This document shows positions 55,210 to 63,229 of a stretch of 64,000 nucleotides of DNA, in pieces (position 1 is the first letter of the stretch; each line of letters begins with the position of its first letter). The notes under the pieces were generated by a model. The model did no database searches and was not told where the DNA came from. It worked only from the letters and a program-made list of their open reading frames with translations. This stretch comes from JBBDQZ01 sp040905705 (GTDB lineage: Bacteria > Bacteroidota > Rhodothermia > Balneolales > Natronogracilivirgulaceae). The position numbers were made by a program, and so were the translations under genes. The DNA is taken from positions 8,112 to 72,111 of the forward strand of contig JBBDQZ010000071.1 of NCBI GenBank assembly GCA_040905705.1, in the 5' to 3' direction.

Positions 55210-57177
55210 CTAAACGGTACTTAAAACCACCAGCCGTGTTTGTTCAGATATAGATATGCTTTGATGGCGTGGCAAATTCAGCTTCAGGTCTGTGTTACCA
55301 TTCCCATTTACAGAATACACCCCAAGAGCGGTATCCTGATATCCAGCAACATGACTTTCAAGTTCGGCAAATGTCATAGAACCGGGTTTCAGGTTATATT
55401 CGTTGAGATTACGAAAAATGATTTCAGCACCGCCTACCGTAAAAAGTTCGTTATATACGCTGTGCAATTCACGGCGCATGGCTATGGTTGCCAAAAGGTT
55501 ACTCAGAATAAGCGGCCCAATGATGGTTTCGCTCCGAAAATTTTTGATGAGGATCTCATTGTTCGGGTCCGAAAGCTCCATCATGATATGAGGCCTTTTT
55601 GGGACAGATTCCAGCACCTCTTCAAGCAAAGTATATCCCACAATAGTACGGGCATCGGCTTCTTCTTCATCGGCCATCCTGTCGCTGCTAACCAGTAGAA
55701 TATGATCATAATTTCCGGGTTCAATGGCTCTCAATCCGGATTCGCGAAGGTAATCGATAACCATATGCTCACAGGTAAAATTGTCAGCAGCCGTCAGAAT
55801 ATGGTTAATATCGGCATACCGGGCCTCTAACGGTCGAAGAGAAGCCAGGGTAAGATGAAATTTTTCGTTTTGATATGTTCCAAGCTCCTTGATAAGTGAA
55901 GGAATGTGATGGTTCCATCCCAGTACCAGTATTCGTGAAGAACCGGAGTAATTATCGGCTTTGGGCCTCTCTTTTAAGTTCTCCTCAGGACAGGATTCAG
56001 GAATTTGCTTAACTGAATCGGCCGATATTTCCGCATCTTCCATTCTTCCGGCAAGCAGAATGATCCGGTCGGTTTTTTCGAGTACCAGCCCTTTTTCAGG
56101 ATTCAGGACCGGCATGAATGTACCGTCCTGTTCTCTCACTATCCCAAATAAAATGGCTGCCGGGAAAAAACTGAGCAGTGCGCCAATAGGTTTCCCGGCC
56201 GCTTCGGGCAATTCAAGTACATACAGGTTGTTGTTAATACTGTGGGAAAGCATCTCGTTGAACACGGCGGAAAGCCCATCGTGATGTAAATTCTGGGCGA
56301 TCAGGCGGCTGATAATAGTGTCACTGGAAATAACTTCCATTGGCCCCCGGTATGCCCGGTAAGCGGCATTTAATTTATTTTCATCCTGAATTTCCGCCAC
56401 CACGTAAGGCCAATGTTCATTGTTGTTGACAGAGCCCGCCTCAGCGTTCAGGGAGAGCAGCGTTTTGATCGTCTGCACATCCGCAGTGATGAGTTCCGTG
56501 CTGGTAACGGAAGGGCTCGGAATGATAATGGCCGACGCGTGCATACAGTCAACCCGGCGCAGGTGTTCGCGGTCAATGGATTCACCGGAGCGCAGAATGA
56601 TCTCTTTTGCCCGTTTTCCTATGGATTGATTATCCTTAAGCTCCTGAAGCCGGAATGGAGTTACGTCATCGGATAAAATAATAAGTTTTAATACACGGGC
56701 TCCATGGCGTTTCAGGAATCTTTTTATACGCTTGCTTGACTGAAACAGTTCTGCAGCAATATGAACGGTACGGTTGGTCCAGCCTAATATTACCACATGA
56801 TTATTGGCGGTTACGGGGGTCAGCCCCTGCTCGAGGCTTCTTATTTTGCGATTCAGCCAGGAGGTTATAATAGCAACCATAGACCCCAGGAAAACCACAT
56901 ATCCGGCTACGGTAAGAAATGTAGACACTATTCTGCGCCAGGTTCCCTCATCATCCCCCAGATAACCGGGATCTGACAAACGCAGAAAAGCCCACCAAAT
57001 GGACTCTCCGACGGTTGAATCAGGGCCTCCCGCTGACAGAACCAATAATCCTCCGACAACGGATATTAAACCGATCAGGACAATGACAAAAAACAGCTGA
57101 ATAAGCGTGCCTTTTACAAATTGCCGCTCAAGAAAAAAATTCAGCCATTCGGTTATGCGTCGTGTCAATCTTCTCAT
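55210..57177 (-). CDS. CASTOR/POLLUX-like ion channel
   Basis: A 655-residue membrane protein of the CASTOR/POLLUX channel family. Two helices (residues about 25-50 and 85-108) flank a pore-loop region with FLRLSDPGYLGDDEG. A long cytoplasmic part holds two RCK/TrkA_N-like Rossmann domains: HVVILGWTNRTVHIAAEL from about 128 and RILVLGWNHHIPSLIKEL from about 418. Plant homologues conduct cations at the nuclear envelope; bacterial members are little studied. Neighbours give no clue to its signal. The DUF4914 gene lies 80 nt upstream on the same strand. Confidence 0.88.
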   Translation of the reverse strand: MRRLTRRITEWLNFFLERQFVKGTLIQLFFVIVLIGLISVVGGLLVLSAGGPDSTVGESIWWAFLRLSDPGYLGDDEGTWRRIVSTFLTVAGYVVFLGSMVAIITSWLNRKIRSLEQGLTPVTANNHVVILGWTNRTVHIAAELFQSSKRIKRFLKRHGARVLKLIILSDDVTPFRLQELKDNQSIGKRAKEIILRSGESIDREHLRRVDCMHASAIIIPSPSVTSTELITADVQTIKTLLSLNAEAGSVNNNEHWPYVVAEIQDENKLNAAYRAYRGPMEVISSDTIISRLIAQNLHHDGLSAVFNEMLSHSINNNLYVLELPEAAGKPIGALLSFFPAAILFGIVREQDGTFMPVLNPEKGLVLEKTDRIILLAGRMEDAEISADSVKQIPESCPEENLKERPKADNYSGSSRILVLGWNHHIPSLIKELGTYQNEKFHLTLASLRPLEARYADINHILTAADNFTCEHMVIDYLRESGLRAIEPGNYDHILLVSSDRMADEEEADARTIVGYTLLEEVLESVPKRPHIMMELSDPNNEILIKNFRSETIIGPLILSNLLATIAMRRELHSVYNELFTVGGAEIIFRNLNEYNLKPGSMTFAELESHVAGYQDTALGVYSVNGNGNTDLKLNLPRHQSISISEQTRLVVLSTV

Positions 57178-57257
57178 TCATGCAGCTATTATGGTGTTAT
57201 ACCCATACCCGGGGACATAATACGAACCATGCAAAAACAGACACGGCTGATATTTAA

Positions 57258-59138
57258 TTAGCTATGAAATAATTGTTCATAGTCCTCTACTGATCCATTA
57301 TCAAGGCAGCATTCTATGATTTTCTTGCCAAGATCATCCAGTTCCGGTTGCATGAATTGCTTCAGCATTCTGTGGAAGAATTCAAGTAAAATAGCCGCAC
57401 CTTTATCGTACCCTTCATCTCCTACTTCTCTTTGCAGCTCCACTTGCAATAACCATGGTGGAATGGTACGGCCTTCAAAAGTCATAAATTTCAGGGCATA
57501 TCCCAATACATTACACCTGGCAGGTGTAATTTGCTCCCGGCCAAAGGTAGCATTGCCTTTTCTGGCCAGATAATCCCGGACAATCCACTGTGGCATAAAA
57601 CCCGTTTTCCATGCGCCGATGTTTTGATTGGGAGTCAGAATATATTGTACTTTTGGAGTTTGCACAATTTGCTCCAACAACAGATTGGCTTGTATCACCT
57701 TTTTACCGGTAGCAAATGGCCAATAACTGCCTACACCTTCACTACTTATTCCCGAGGTTTGAATAATGCTCGGATTTGCATGACCACGCGGGGCAACCAA
57801 TCGCCATAGCCAGGCAAGAGCAGGAGGCAATACATGCATAAGTCCTACAACGCCATAATTGGGCTCTTCAGAAGTACAGGGGGGAGTACGCAATCCAAGG
57901 CTTCTGATATCAATACTTACCGGTTCTGAAATAATACCTGGCACTATATCCCGGGGCAAAATAACCCTCGGATTGGGGCATGGCTTACCGGGTTCATCAT
58001 AAATATGATCCCATATCATGGCCCTGCCTCCCGGTACTGATTCAATATTTAAGAAAAGCAGTGGTTTTGGGGGAACGGCCGTTATTTTTTCCAGTTCCGG
58101 ATCCGTACCATATTCTTTGATATGATCGACCCGGACAAACCAGGCATCTTCCGCATCTTCCAGCCACAGCTTTTGGTCATCACGTTGCAAAGAAGGATGA
58201 CAAAGCGCCATATCATCGGTAACAGGCAGCAAATCACAGGTTTTTGATAGCTCTAAAAACCGTTTGTCCTCTTTGTATAAATTATCCCCCAATAATAACC
58301 GTCCATCCGGGAGCCTGTGAGGCTGTTGCAGCATTTCACTTTTCCCCCCTCCGCTGGCGCCCTCATGCATAATGGTAAGAACATTGTCATACGGAGTTTT
58401 TACCTTCACAGTAGAACAATGGGCTGTTATCCATCCTTCAGATTCTCCCTTTCCTATCAACATTCCATACACGCCTTTTTTGGCACTGGGCCCCGGATAT
58501 AAATTATAGCTAAACATTTCATAATTATCGGGTTGCCTGTTGTGAACCACCACCTGTTTGCCATCAAAATGTGTATGCCTGAATGGCGGAGCGGTATAGA
58601 TAAAAGCCGTAGGTTTAAAATTTTCGTCAAGCTCATCCGGATTAAGAATGCCCTGTAAAAGCGCCAATCCAAAACCAAAAAATCCGGCATTAGCAGGAAT
58701 AACAGCCACGGCATTATAACCCATACCCGGTTTGCCCGCATAAAAGAAAAACATAGCCAGATCCTGAGATTTCATCCATTCAAAAGTCTCCTTGCGCAAC
58801 TGTTCAAAATCATAATTGAATCGCTTATTGAAAGTAGTTTTATCCGTAGGAAAATCATCAGCAATAACCATACAATTGGGATCTCTCCGCCGCATGTATA
58901 CATCGTGATAATTGGCAGCAATTCCATTTCTCACTCTATGGACGATCACTTCGTTTTTCCTCTCACCGTTAGGAAGGTCATAAAATACTTCATGTGACAT
59001 CCCATCTTCACCTTCGACAGACAGATTGACGAGATCGTTAATATTTTTTGCGACCGTCAGGCTGGGAGCTTCATTGATTAACTCCATAAACTCAGCGGGG
59101 AGCTCAAAATTAAAAACAGGTTTAGTTGATGAATTCAT
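57258..59138 (-). CDS. DUF4914 protein with a PEP-carboxykinase-like P-loop
   Basis: A 626-residue protein that I recognise as DUF4914. Near residue 260 is a P-loop, HEGASGGGKSEML, preceded by a TAHCSTVKVKTPYDNVLTIMH strand arrangement. This recalls the nucleotide site of PEP carboxykinase and HPr kinase. GRLLLGDNLYKEDKRF may be the second acidic motif. No signal peptide or membrane segment is seen. It probably binds a nucleotide and could be a kinase or carboxykinase relative, but the reaction is unknown. A promoter candidate lies about 40 nt upstream. Confidence 0.8.
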   Translation of the reverse strand: MNSSTKPVFNFELPAEFMELINEAPSLTVAKNINDLVNLSVEGEDGMSHEVFYDLPNGERKNEVIVHRVRNGIAANYHDVYMRRRDPNCMVIADDFPTDKTTFNKRFNYDFEQLRKETFEWMKSQDLAMFFFYAGKPGMGYNAVAVIPANAGFFGFGLALLQGILNPDELDENFKPTAFIYTAPPFRHTHFDGKQVVVHNRQPDNYEMFSYNLYPGPSAKKGVYGMLIGKGESEGWITAHCSTVKVKTPYDNVLTIMHEGASGGGKSEMLQQPHRLPDGRLLLGDNLYKEDKRFLELSKTCDLLPVTDDMALCHPSLQRDDQKLWLEDAEDAWFVRVDHIKEYGTDPELEKITAVPPKPLLFLNIESVPGGRAMIWDHIYDEPGKPCPNPRVILPRDIVPGIISEPVSIDIRSLGLRTPPCTSEEPNYGVVGLMHVLPPALAWLWRLVAPRGHANPSIIQTSGISSEGVGSYWPFATGKKVIQANLLLEQIVQTPKVQYILTPNQNIGAWKTGFMPQWIVRDYLARKGNATFGREQITPARCNVLGYALKFMTFEGRTIPPWLLQVELQREVGDEGYDKGAAILLEFFHRMLKQFMQPELDDLGKKIIECCLDNGSVEDYEQLFHS

Positions 59139-59175
59139 AGCTTGGCATTTATAGGAAAAATATTTAATTCGATCC

Positions 59176-59208
59176 TAAAGGTAGTGTATTTTCAGATGGC
59201 TTTGCAAA
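59176..59208 (-). promoter_or_regulatory. Promoter candidate of the DUF4914 gene
   Basis: On the minus strand, TTTG (complement of 59205-59208) and TACCTTTA (complement of 59176-59183) are 21 nt apart. The second matches TAnnTTTG except for its last base. The site is 38 nt before the DUF4914 start. Confidence 0.35.
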
Positions 59209-59369
59209 TCCTGATTCGTGATTAAAGGTAGTAAGATTCGCAGCTTTCTGGTGTTCATACCCATTACTATATGAGATACTTCCCAAAAAAGTATGTCTGA
59301 GGCAGGATAACAAAGCCTACTTGCGCAGGTTTGGCAAGTCGTCTAAAGCAACCAAAAACAACGAGACAA

Positions 59370-59448
59370 ACATAAACGGCCTGCAATTAAAATGGCATGC
59401 TGATGAGCATAAAATTAGACCGTGTTCATTTGAAATTGCATGTTATGT
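59370..59448 (-). repeat. attC-like imperfect inverted repeat
   Basis: Read on the minus strand: ACATAAC, one base, TGCAATTTCAAATG, a spacer of about 32 nt with its own ATGCT/AGCAT hairpin, CATTTTAATTGCA, GGCC, then GTTTATGT. The outer boxes resemble R''/R' and the inner arms L''/L' of an integron attC site, and the site lies directly after the DUF5655 gene, where an attC is expected. The box spacing (1 nt against 4 nt) is not canonical, so a plain hairpin is the alternative. Confidence 0.45.
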
Positions 59449-60438
59449 ACACATTTCAACTTCCGATTTTTTGATAGGCTTTTTCAATATACGATTTCGC
59501 AATCTCAAAATCCTTTTCTGACTTAATGGTAAATTCTAAGTCACCAGTACCGTAATGTCCAATTTTTCTGACATCCCGGGCAATTTCCGGAAGATTATCG
59601 AATTCTTCAGGATTTAACTTTAAATACAGAATTAGTCGTTTTTTTTGCAACTCAACACAGGCAATATTTTGTGAAATCCTGTAAGCGATATAATACTTTT
59701 TGGGAACTTCTTCGATGGATGGGTCTAAACCCATCATGAATTCCTGGATTTGCTCAGCTAACTCTTTAATCTTCTCAGGTTTGTTTTCGAGATGTTGATC
59801 ATAAGTATATGTCGCAGTTGCACGAGTTGCTGCAGCTTTACGACCAGCCTCGACCATAACCGGGTTCTTATCATTAGAAGTTGCTTTTGTAGGCAAAGTT
59901 GTTGAATACGATTTTTGTCGAACTTCTTCGAAATAAATAGAACCATTATTAAAAAGACGATATGTCCAAAGCTCAATATTAGCCCCCATGACTTGAACGG
60001 CATGTAAATCGTATTTTTTATAGTTCGGAGCAATACAAATGACCCTCACATCTGACCATTCGACTTCAATATCATTACCAAGAGCTTTCTGTACAGCAAT
60101 TTCATAATCTCCACGATGATCATTGATCCACGACAAATAGTAAAGGCTTTGATTAATAAGTTCAGATGATTCAACTTTTTTGTATTCAATGATGACCGGA
60201 TTCAAATCTTCTGAAAGTGCAAGCGTGTCGATTCTGCCGGAATGGACCGAACCTGTCGGAAACTCAGTTGCAACAAAATGACAATTGAATACTGTTTCTA
60301 CATTTCGCTCAATAAGTTCTTGTAACTCTTTCTCGGTTGGAAAATTAGACTGTTCAACTGAGGATAGTTCTTTTCCAGAAATTTCAAATAGTGGCATTAT
60401 TTATGATTCAAAATGTGAGATTGAATTGTGTACATAAC
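59442..60438. repeat. 18-bp inverted repeats bracketing the DUF5655 gene
   Basis: GTTATGTACACATTTCAA at 59442-59459 and TTGAATTGTGTACATAAC at 60421-60438 are inverted copies with 17 of 18 positions matching. They enclose the DUF5655 gene, and the left copy overlaps its stop codon. In a cassette reading, the right copy would be the R' end of the previous attC and the left copy the R'' box of this gene's own attC. Confidence 0.75.
59456..60397 (-). CDS. DUF5655-type protein with PD-(D/E)XK nuclease-like N terminus
   Basis: A 313-residue cytoplasmic protein. Residues about 20-130 contain SGRIDTLALSEDLNPVIIEYKK, matching the D...ExK core of PD-(D/E)XK nucleases (DUF91/NucS-like). The C-terminal 110 residues (KKYYIAYRISQNIACVELQKKRL ... 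IGHYGTGDLEFTI) are a DUF5655 domain. Similar proteins are often annotated as predicted transport proteins, without evidence. It is visibly AT-rich, sits within an 18-bp inverted repeat, and has no promoter that I can see. A nuclease or defence-related role is an inference. Confidence 0.78.
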   Translation of the reverse strand: MPLFEISGKELSSVEQSNFPTEKELQELIERNVETVFNCHFVATEFPTGSVHSGRIDTLALSEDLNPVIIEYKKVESSELINQSLYYLSWINDHRGDYEIAVQKALGNDIEVEWSDVRVICIAPNYKKYDLHAVQVMGANIELWTYRLFNNGSIYFEEVRQKSYSTTLPTKATSNDKNPVMVEAGRKAAATRATATYTYDQHLENKPEKIKELAEQIQEFMMGLDPSIEEVPKKYYIAYRISQNIACVELQKKRLILYLKLNPEEFDNLPEIARDVRKIGHYGTGDLEFTIKSEKDFEIAKSYIEKAYQKIGS

Positions 60439-60542
60439 GGATCACGATATAACCAGCGGAGATAACGCGTTCTGCCTAAGCTCAAAAAGAGTCCCCCCCC
60501 TCTAATTGATTTCATTGTAATGTGCTATTCATTGCGATCTAA

Positions 60543-61925
60543 TCAAGATTCATTTCCAACTGACTTAACCACTTCATCCTGCTTGGACTCTTTTTTCTCT
60601 TTGTCAGATGCTTCTTTTTCAGTACGTCGAATTTTAGGTGGAGGTGCAATCCAGGCACGAAGTTTCTGACCGGCTTGCTCATAGAAATGTGGGACAGCCC
60701 GCTCCAGCTCTTCTATAAATACTTTACTTCCAGAAAACTTACCTGCCAAATCCACCATATAAAATACTTCGAATGATTTTGGCACAACATCGGTTGTTTC
60801 AGAGGAGAGTGCTTCCGGGTTATTTAATATATCCTCTAATGTTGCTTGAGTTTCTTCAGCCCGGCCGGGACGTAATGCTTTGATATAAATGTCATTGAAT
60901 TCAATGCCACTCAATTGACGTGTAAGCCAATTTACCCTCGCACTTGTTCGCTTTTTATCTTGTGGGGCATCAAGATGCATAGAACATACAATGGTTCGTG
61001 TTGCCAAATCGGCAGTGACATTTAAAACTGCAGCTGCATGAGGAATCTCCAACTCACAGTTTAATATCTTACTCCTAACCAATACATCTATATCATCGCG
61101 TAAGCGTTTCTGCGGATCGGTTCTGTGAGATCGAGAAAGTCGCAATTTCACTGTTCGACCAAGTTCACGACTCATCACAAGACACAAATCGCGTTGTTCC
61201 TGATGCCAACTCGAAACAGTATTTGCAACCTCCTCAGATGTCTTATTTAATGGAGCATTACTTTTAACCTTTCCCACAACATCCTTCCATTTTCGGTTCA
61301 TACTATCGAATCGAGAAATTCCACTAGAATCGTTACTCAGATAACGAACTACCTCTTCGAGGAGAAATTGCTGATCCTGTGATTCGATTTCATCGCCCTC
61401 AAGCAATAAAGTTGCCTGAGTAAGAATATATGTCCAGGACCAGTGGAATAGCTTAATACCTCTGGTGAGGTTTTTCTGAACTTTAACAGGATGATGAGTA
61501 GGAAGTGCGACAAACTGGTTAGTAATTGTGATGACAGCATCGATTTTATGATGTTTTGCTTGTTTTAAATACTCCTTCAACTGTTCATCTCCTACTTCAG
61601 CATTTCCCACCTTTGCCTCGATAAGTGCCGTCCATTTTTTCTTGCCTGTTTCAAGTACTAATAATCCATCTGGACGGTCTTTCTTGGCAATTTTATCCCT
61701 TCCCTTTGGACCCTCTACAAATGTAACCTCAGTCCATGCATGGAGATTTGCACGATTACCAACTCTTATACCGAGTGATCCAAGCATGGTTTGACGAAAC
61801 TCATAGACTCCTATCATTGCTGCTAATACTACAGAAGTAGTACGTTGTTCCTTCTTAGAATCAGCAACTACGGGAATAAGTCTAGCTGTTTCACCTGATT
61901 GAAGAAATTCAGGCCATTTACTCAT
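60543..61925 (-). CDS. Hypothetical protein with a nuclease-like N-terminal motif
   Basis: A 460-residue protein that I cannot name. Residues about 60-115 have RPDGLLVLETGKKKWTALIEAKVG, matching the D...ExK pattern of PD-(D/E)XK nucleases. The middle is basic. The last 40 residues are highly charged (KEKKESKQDE). No signal peptide or membrane helix is seen. It lies in the AT-rich accessory stretch, on the same strand as DUF5655 and DUF2200, separated from each by 130-150 nt. It may be a stand-alone nuclease or part of a defence function, but nothing here proves that. Confidence 0.65.
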   Translation of the reverse strand: MSKWPEFLQSGETARLIPVVADSKKEQRTTSVVLAAMIGVYEFRQTMLGSLGIRVGNRANLHAWTEVTFVEGPKGRDKIAKKDRPDGLLVLETGKKKWTALIEAKVGNAEVGDEQLKEYLKQAKHHKIDAVITITNQFVALPTHHPVKVQKNLTRGIKLFHWSWTYILTQATLLLEGDEIESQDQQFLLEEVVRYLSNDSSGISRFDSMNRKWKDVVGKVKSNAPLNKTSEEVANTVSSWHQEQRDLCLVMSRELGRTVKLRLSRSHRTDPQKRLRDDIDVLVRSKILNCELEIPHAAAVLNVTADLATRTIVCSMHLDAPQDKKRTSARVNWLTRQLSGIEFNDIYIKALRPGRAEETQATLEDILNNPEALSSETTDVVPKSFEVFYMVDLAGKFSGSKVFIEELERAVPHFYEQAGQKLRAWIAPPPKIRRTEKEASDKEKKESKQDEVVKSVGNES

Positions 61926-62055
61926 GAGCTATATATTCGTTCTTAGTTGATGTCGAAGAGTGTTTACAAACTGCGATATTCTTTAGGCAATGACAAAGTT
62001 TTAAATTTCAGATCCATCAATCTATCAGTATTGAGATTAAATTGTATGGTATTCA

Positions 62056-62424
62056 TTACTTGCGCAGGATATTCTCCATCTTCTTACCTTTTGCCAATTC
62101 GTCAACCAACTTGTCCTAATACCTTACTTTTTGTGTAAGGGGGTTTTCAATCTCTTCCACCCGGTATCCACAAATTACTCCTGTAATAAGGTGAGCATTA
62201 GGATTCAAGCTGGCATTTTGAAAGAACGTTTCAAATGTCGCTTTTTCTTCAATGAGTTCATTCAGCTTTTTGTCGTCAAATCCGCTCAACCATTCTATCA
62301 CTTGATGCAATTCTTCTTTCGTTCTGCCTTTATTCTGAATTTTTATGACATAGTGCGGATACACAGATGCAAAAGTCAGTTTTGCCATGCGTTCATTGTG
62401 TTCAGGAGTTGTTTTCATATTCAT
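62056..62424 (-). pseudogene. DUF2200 protein interrupted by an in-frame amber codon
   Basis: DUF2200 is a small soluble family of unknown function, usually about 118 residues. Here the frame reads MNMKTTPEHNERMAKLTFAS to QKVRY (102 codons) and meets TAG at 62118-62116. The same frame then continues DKLVDELAKGKKMENILRK to a TAA at 62056, which looks like the normal DUF2200 C terminus. The TAG replaces an expected Leu codon by one base change, so the product lacks its last 20 residues. The true start may be the second Met at 62418. Its ATG overlaps the stop of a 33-codon upstream frame (ATGA). Confidence 0.75.
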
Positions 62425-62484
62425 ATAGTACCTGTCTTGACTTTTCCGGCTCGCTTGTCATTGGCAATCATCACTCCGCTGGTT

Positions 62485-62640
62485 TCATCTCTTTTTCCAC
62501 GACCCTGCCATAACAACGTCACCATAAGGCGCAACCCAGCCGTCATATTTGAAACCTTCTGATGCATCTTCCCTGGATCCACCAGGTGCTTGCATTACTC
62601 CATCTAATGTAATCATTGATAAAATGATTATTTTTCTCAT
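62485..62640 (-). pseudogene. N-terminal fragment of a dihydrofolate-reductase-family protein
   Basis: 51 codons starting MRKIIILSMITLDGVMQAPG and reaching KYDGWVAPYGD, the usual N terminus of RibD C-terminal/DHFR-like proteins of about 200 residues. The match ends at about codon 42, and the frame stops at 62485. An overlapping frame from GTG 62522 runs 33 codons (RGKRDETSGVMIANDKRAG) and stops inside the DUF2200 start codon. The rest of the reductase is missing, so this is a remnant joined to unrelated or deleted sequence. Confidence 0.65.
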
Positions 62641-62642
62641 TA

Positions 62643-62738
62643 TTATTTATTCGTCAATTTTTTTAATAATGCTTCTTTTTCAATAATCTTCAGTTGGCGG
62701 ATCGTTGTTTTTTCTTTGTCATTTTTTGGTTGGCTCAT
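62643..62738 (-). CDS. Small Lys-rich ORF, 31 aa
   Basis: MSQPKNDKEKTTIRQLKIIE and 11 further residues, ending LTNK. It overlaps the end of the truncated reductase gene by 20 nt and ends 2 nt before the ATG of the reductase fragment, as if translationally coupled. Its composition suggests a short helical peptide. There is no family match, and it may not be expressed. Confidence 0.25.
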   Translation of the reverse strand: MSQPKNDKEKTTIRQLKIIEKEALLKKLTNK

Positions 62739-63229
62739 AGTAAAAACTTACCGCGCCACATTCAAAGGTTTTCGCCTTTAAGAGTCTAAGATTCATTCTA
62801 TCGTTTATGTTCTTAAATAGTGGTAAACCGTTTCCTGCTATCACCGGGTGAACACAGAACTGGTATTCGTCAATCAAATTAAGTTTCATTAGCTGTATGA
62901 TTAAACTCCGACTTCCAACTAAAATGTCTTTACCTGATTGTTGCTTGAGTTCTAAAACTTCTTCTTCAATCGCTCGGTTTGTCAACTTCGCACTTTCCCA
63001 TTCTACATTTTTCAGCTTATGAGAAAAAACAATTTTTGGAATGTTGTCTATTATTACTGCAAACTCGTCCTCCGATTTGTTACCTGTAGGATTTTCCACC
63101 ACAGTACGCCAATATTCCATAAGTTGGTATGTTATCCTCCCATATAGAATGATGTCTGCGTTATTTAACAAGTCAGCGTAGTGTTGATGTATTTCATCAT
63201 CGGGAATTATTGCTGTATGGTCGCAAAAC
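62719..63229 (-). pseudogene. 5'-truncated dihydrofolate-reductase-family gene
   Basis: About 169 codons of a RibD C-terminal/DHFR-like protein: DHTAIIPDDEIHQHYADLL, ADIILYGRITYQLMEYW, IDNIPKIVFSHKL, KDILVGSRSLIIQLMK and the C-terminal CGAVSFYYEP. The normal start (M...DGF, about 15-20 residues) is gone: at about 63229 the reading frame runs into the end of an IS21-type element. A start codon inside the element (63378) keeps the frame open, but those residues are not native. Relatives are small NADPH-dependent reductases of unclear substrate. Confidence 0.8.

Larger units (their letters stand above)
59139..59455. other. Intergenic boundary between DUF4914 and the accessory region
   Basis: 317 nt without a supportable gene. 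It contains a minus-strand promoter candidate (59176-59208), a small ATACTT/AAGTAT hairpin (59276-59294) and the attC-like hairpin (59370-59448). The visible base composition becomes more AT-rich from here to the right. Confidence 0.55.

Noticed and set aside
59321..59521. 66-codon plus-strand ORF
   Set aside because: It runs through the attC-like hairpin into the antisense of the DUF5655 gene and has no protein-like features.
61926..62055. attC site between the 460-residue ORF and DUF2200
   Set aside because: No GTTATGT-type box or two-arm inverted repeat is present; only scattered short complementarities.
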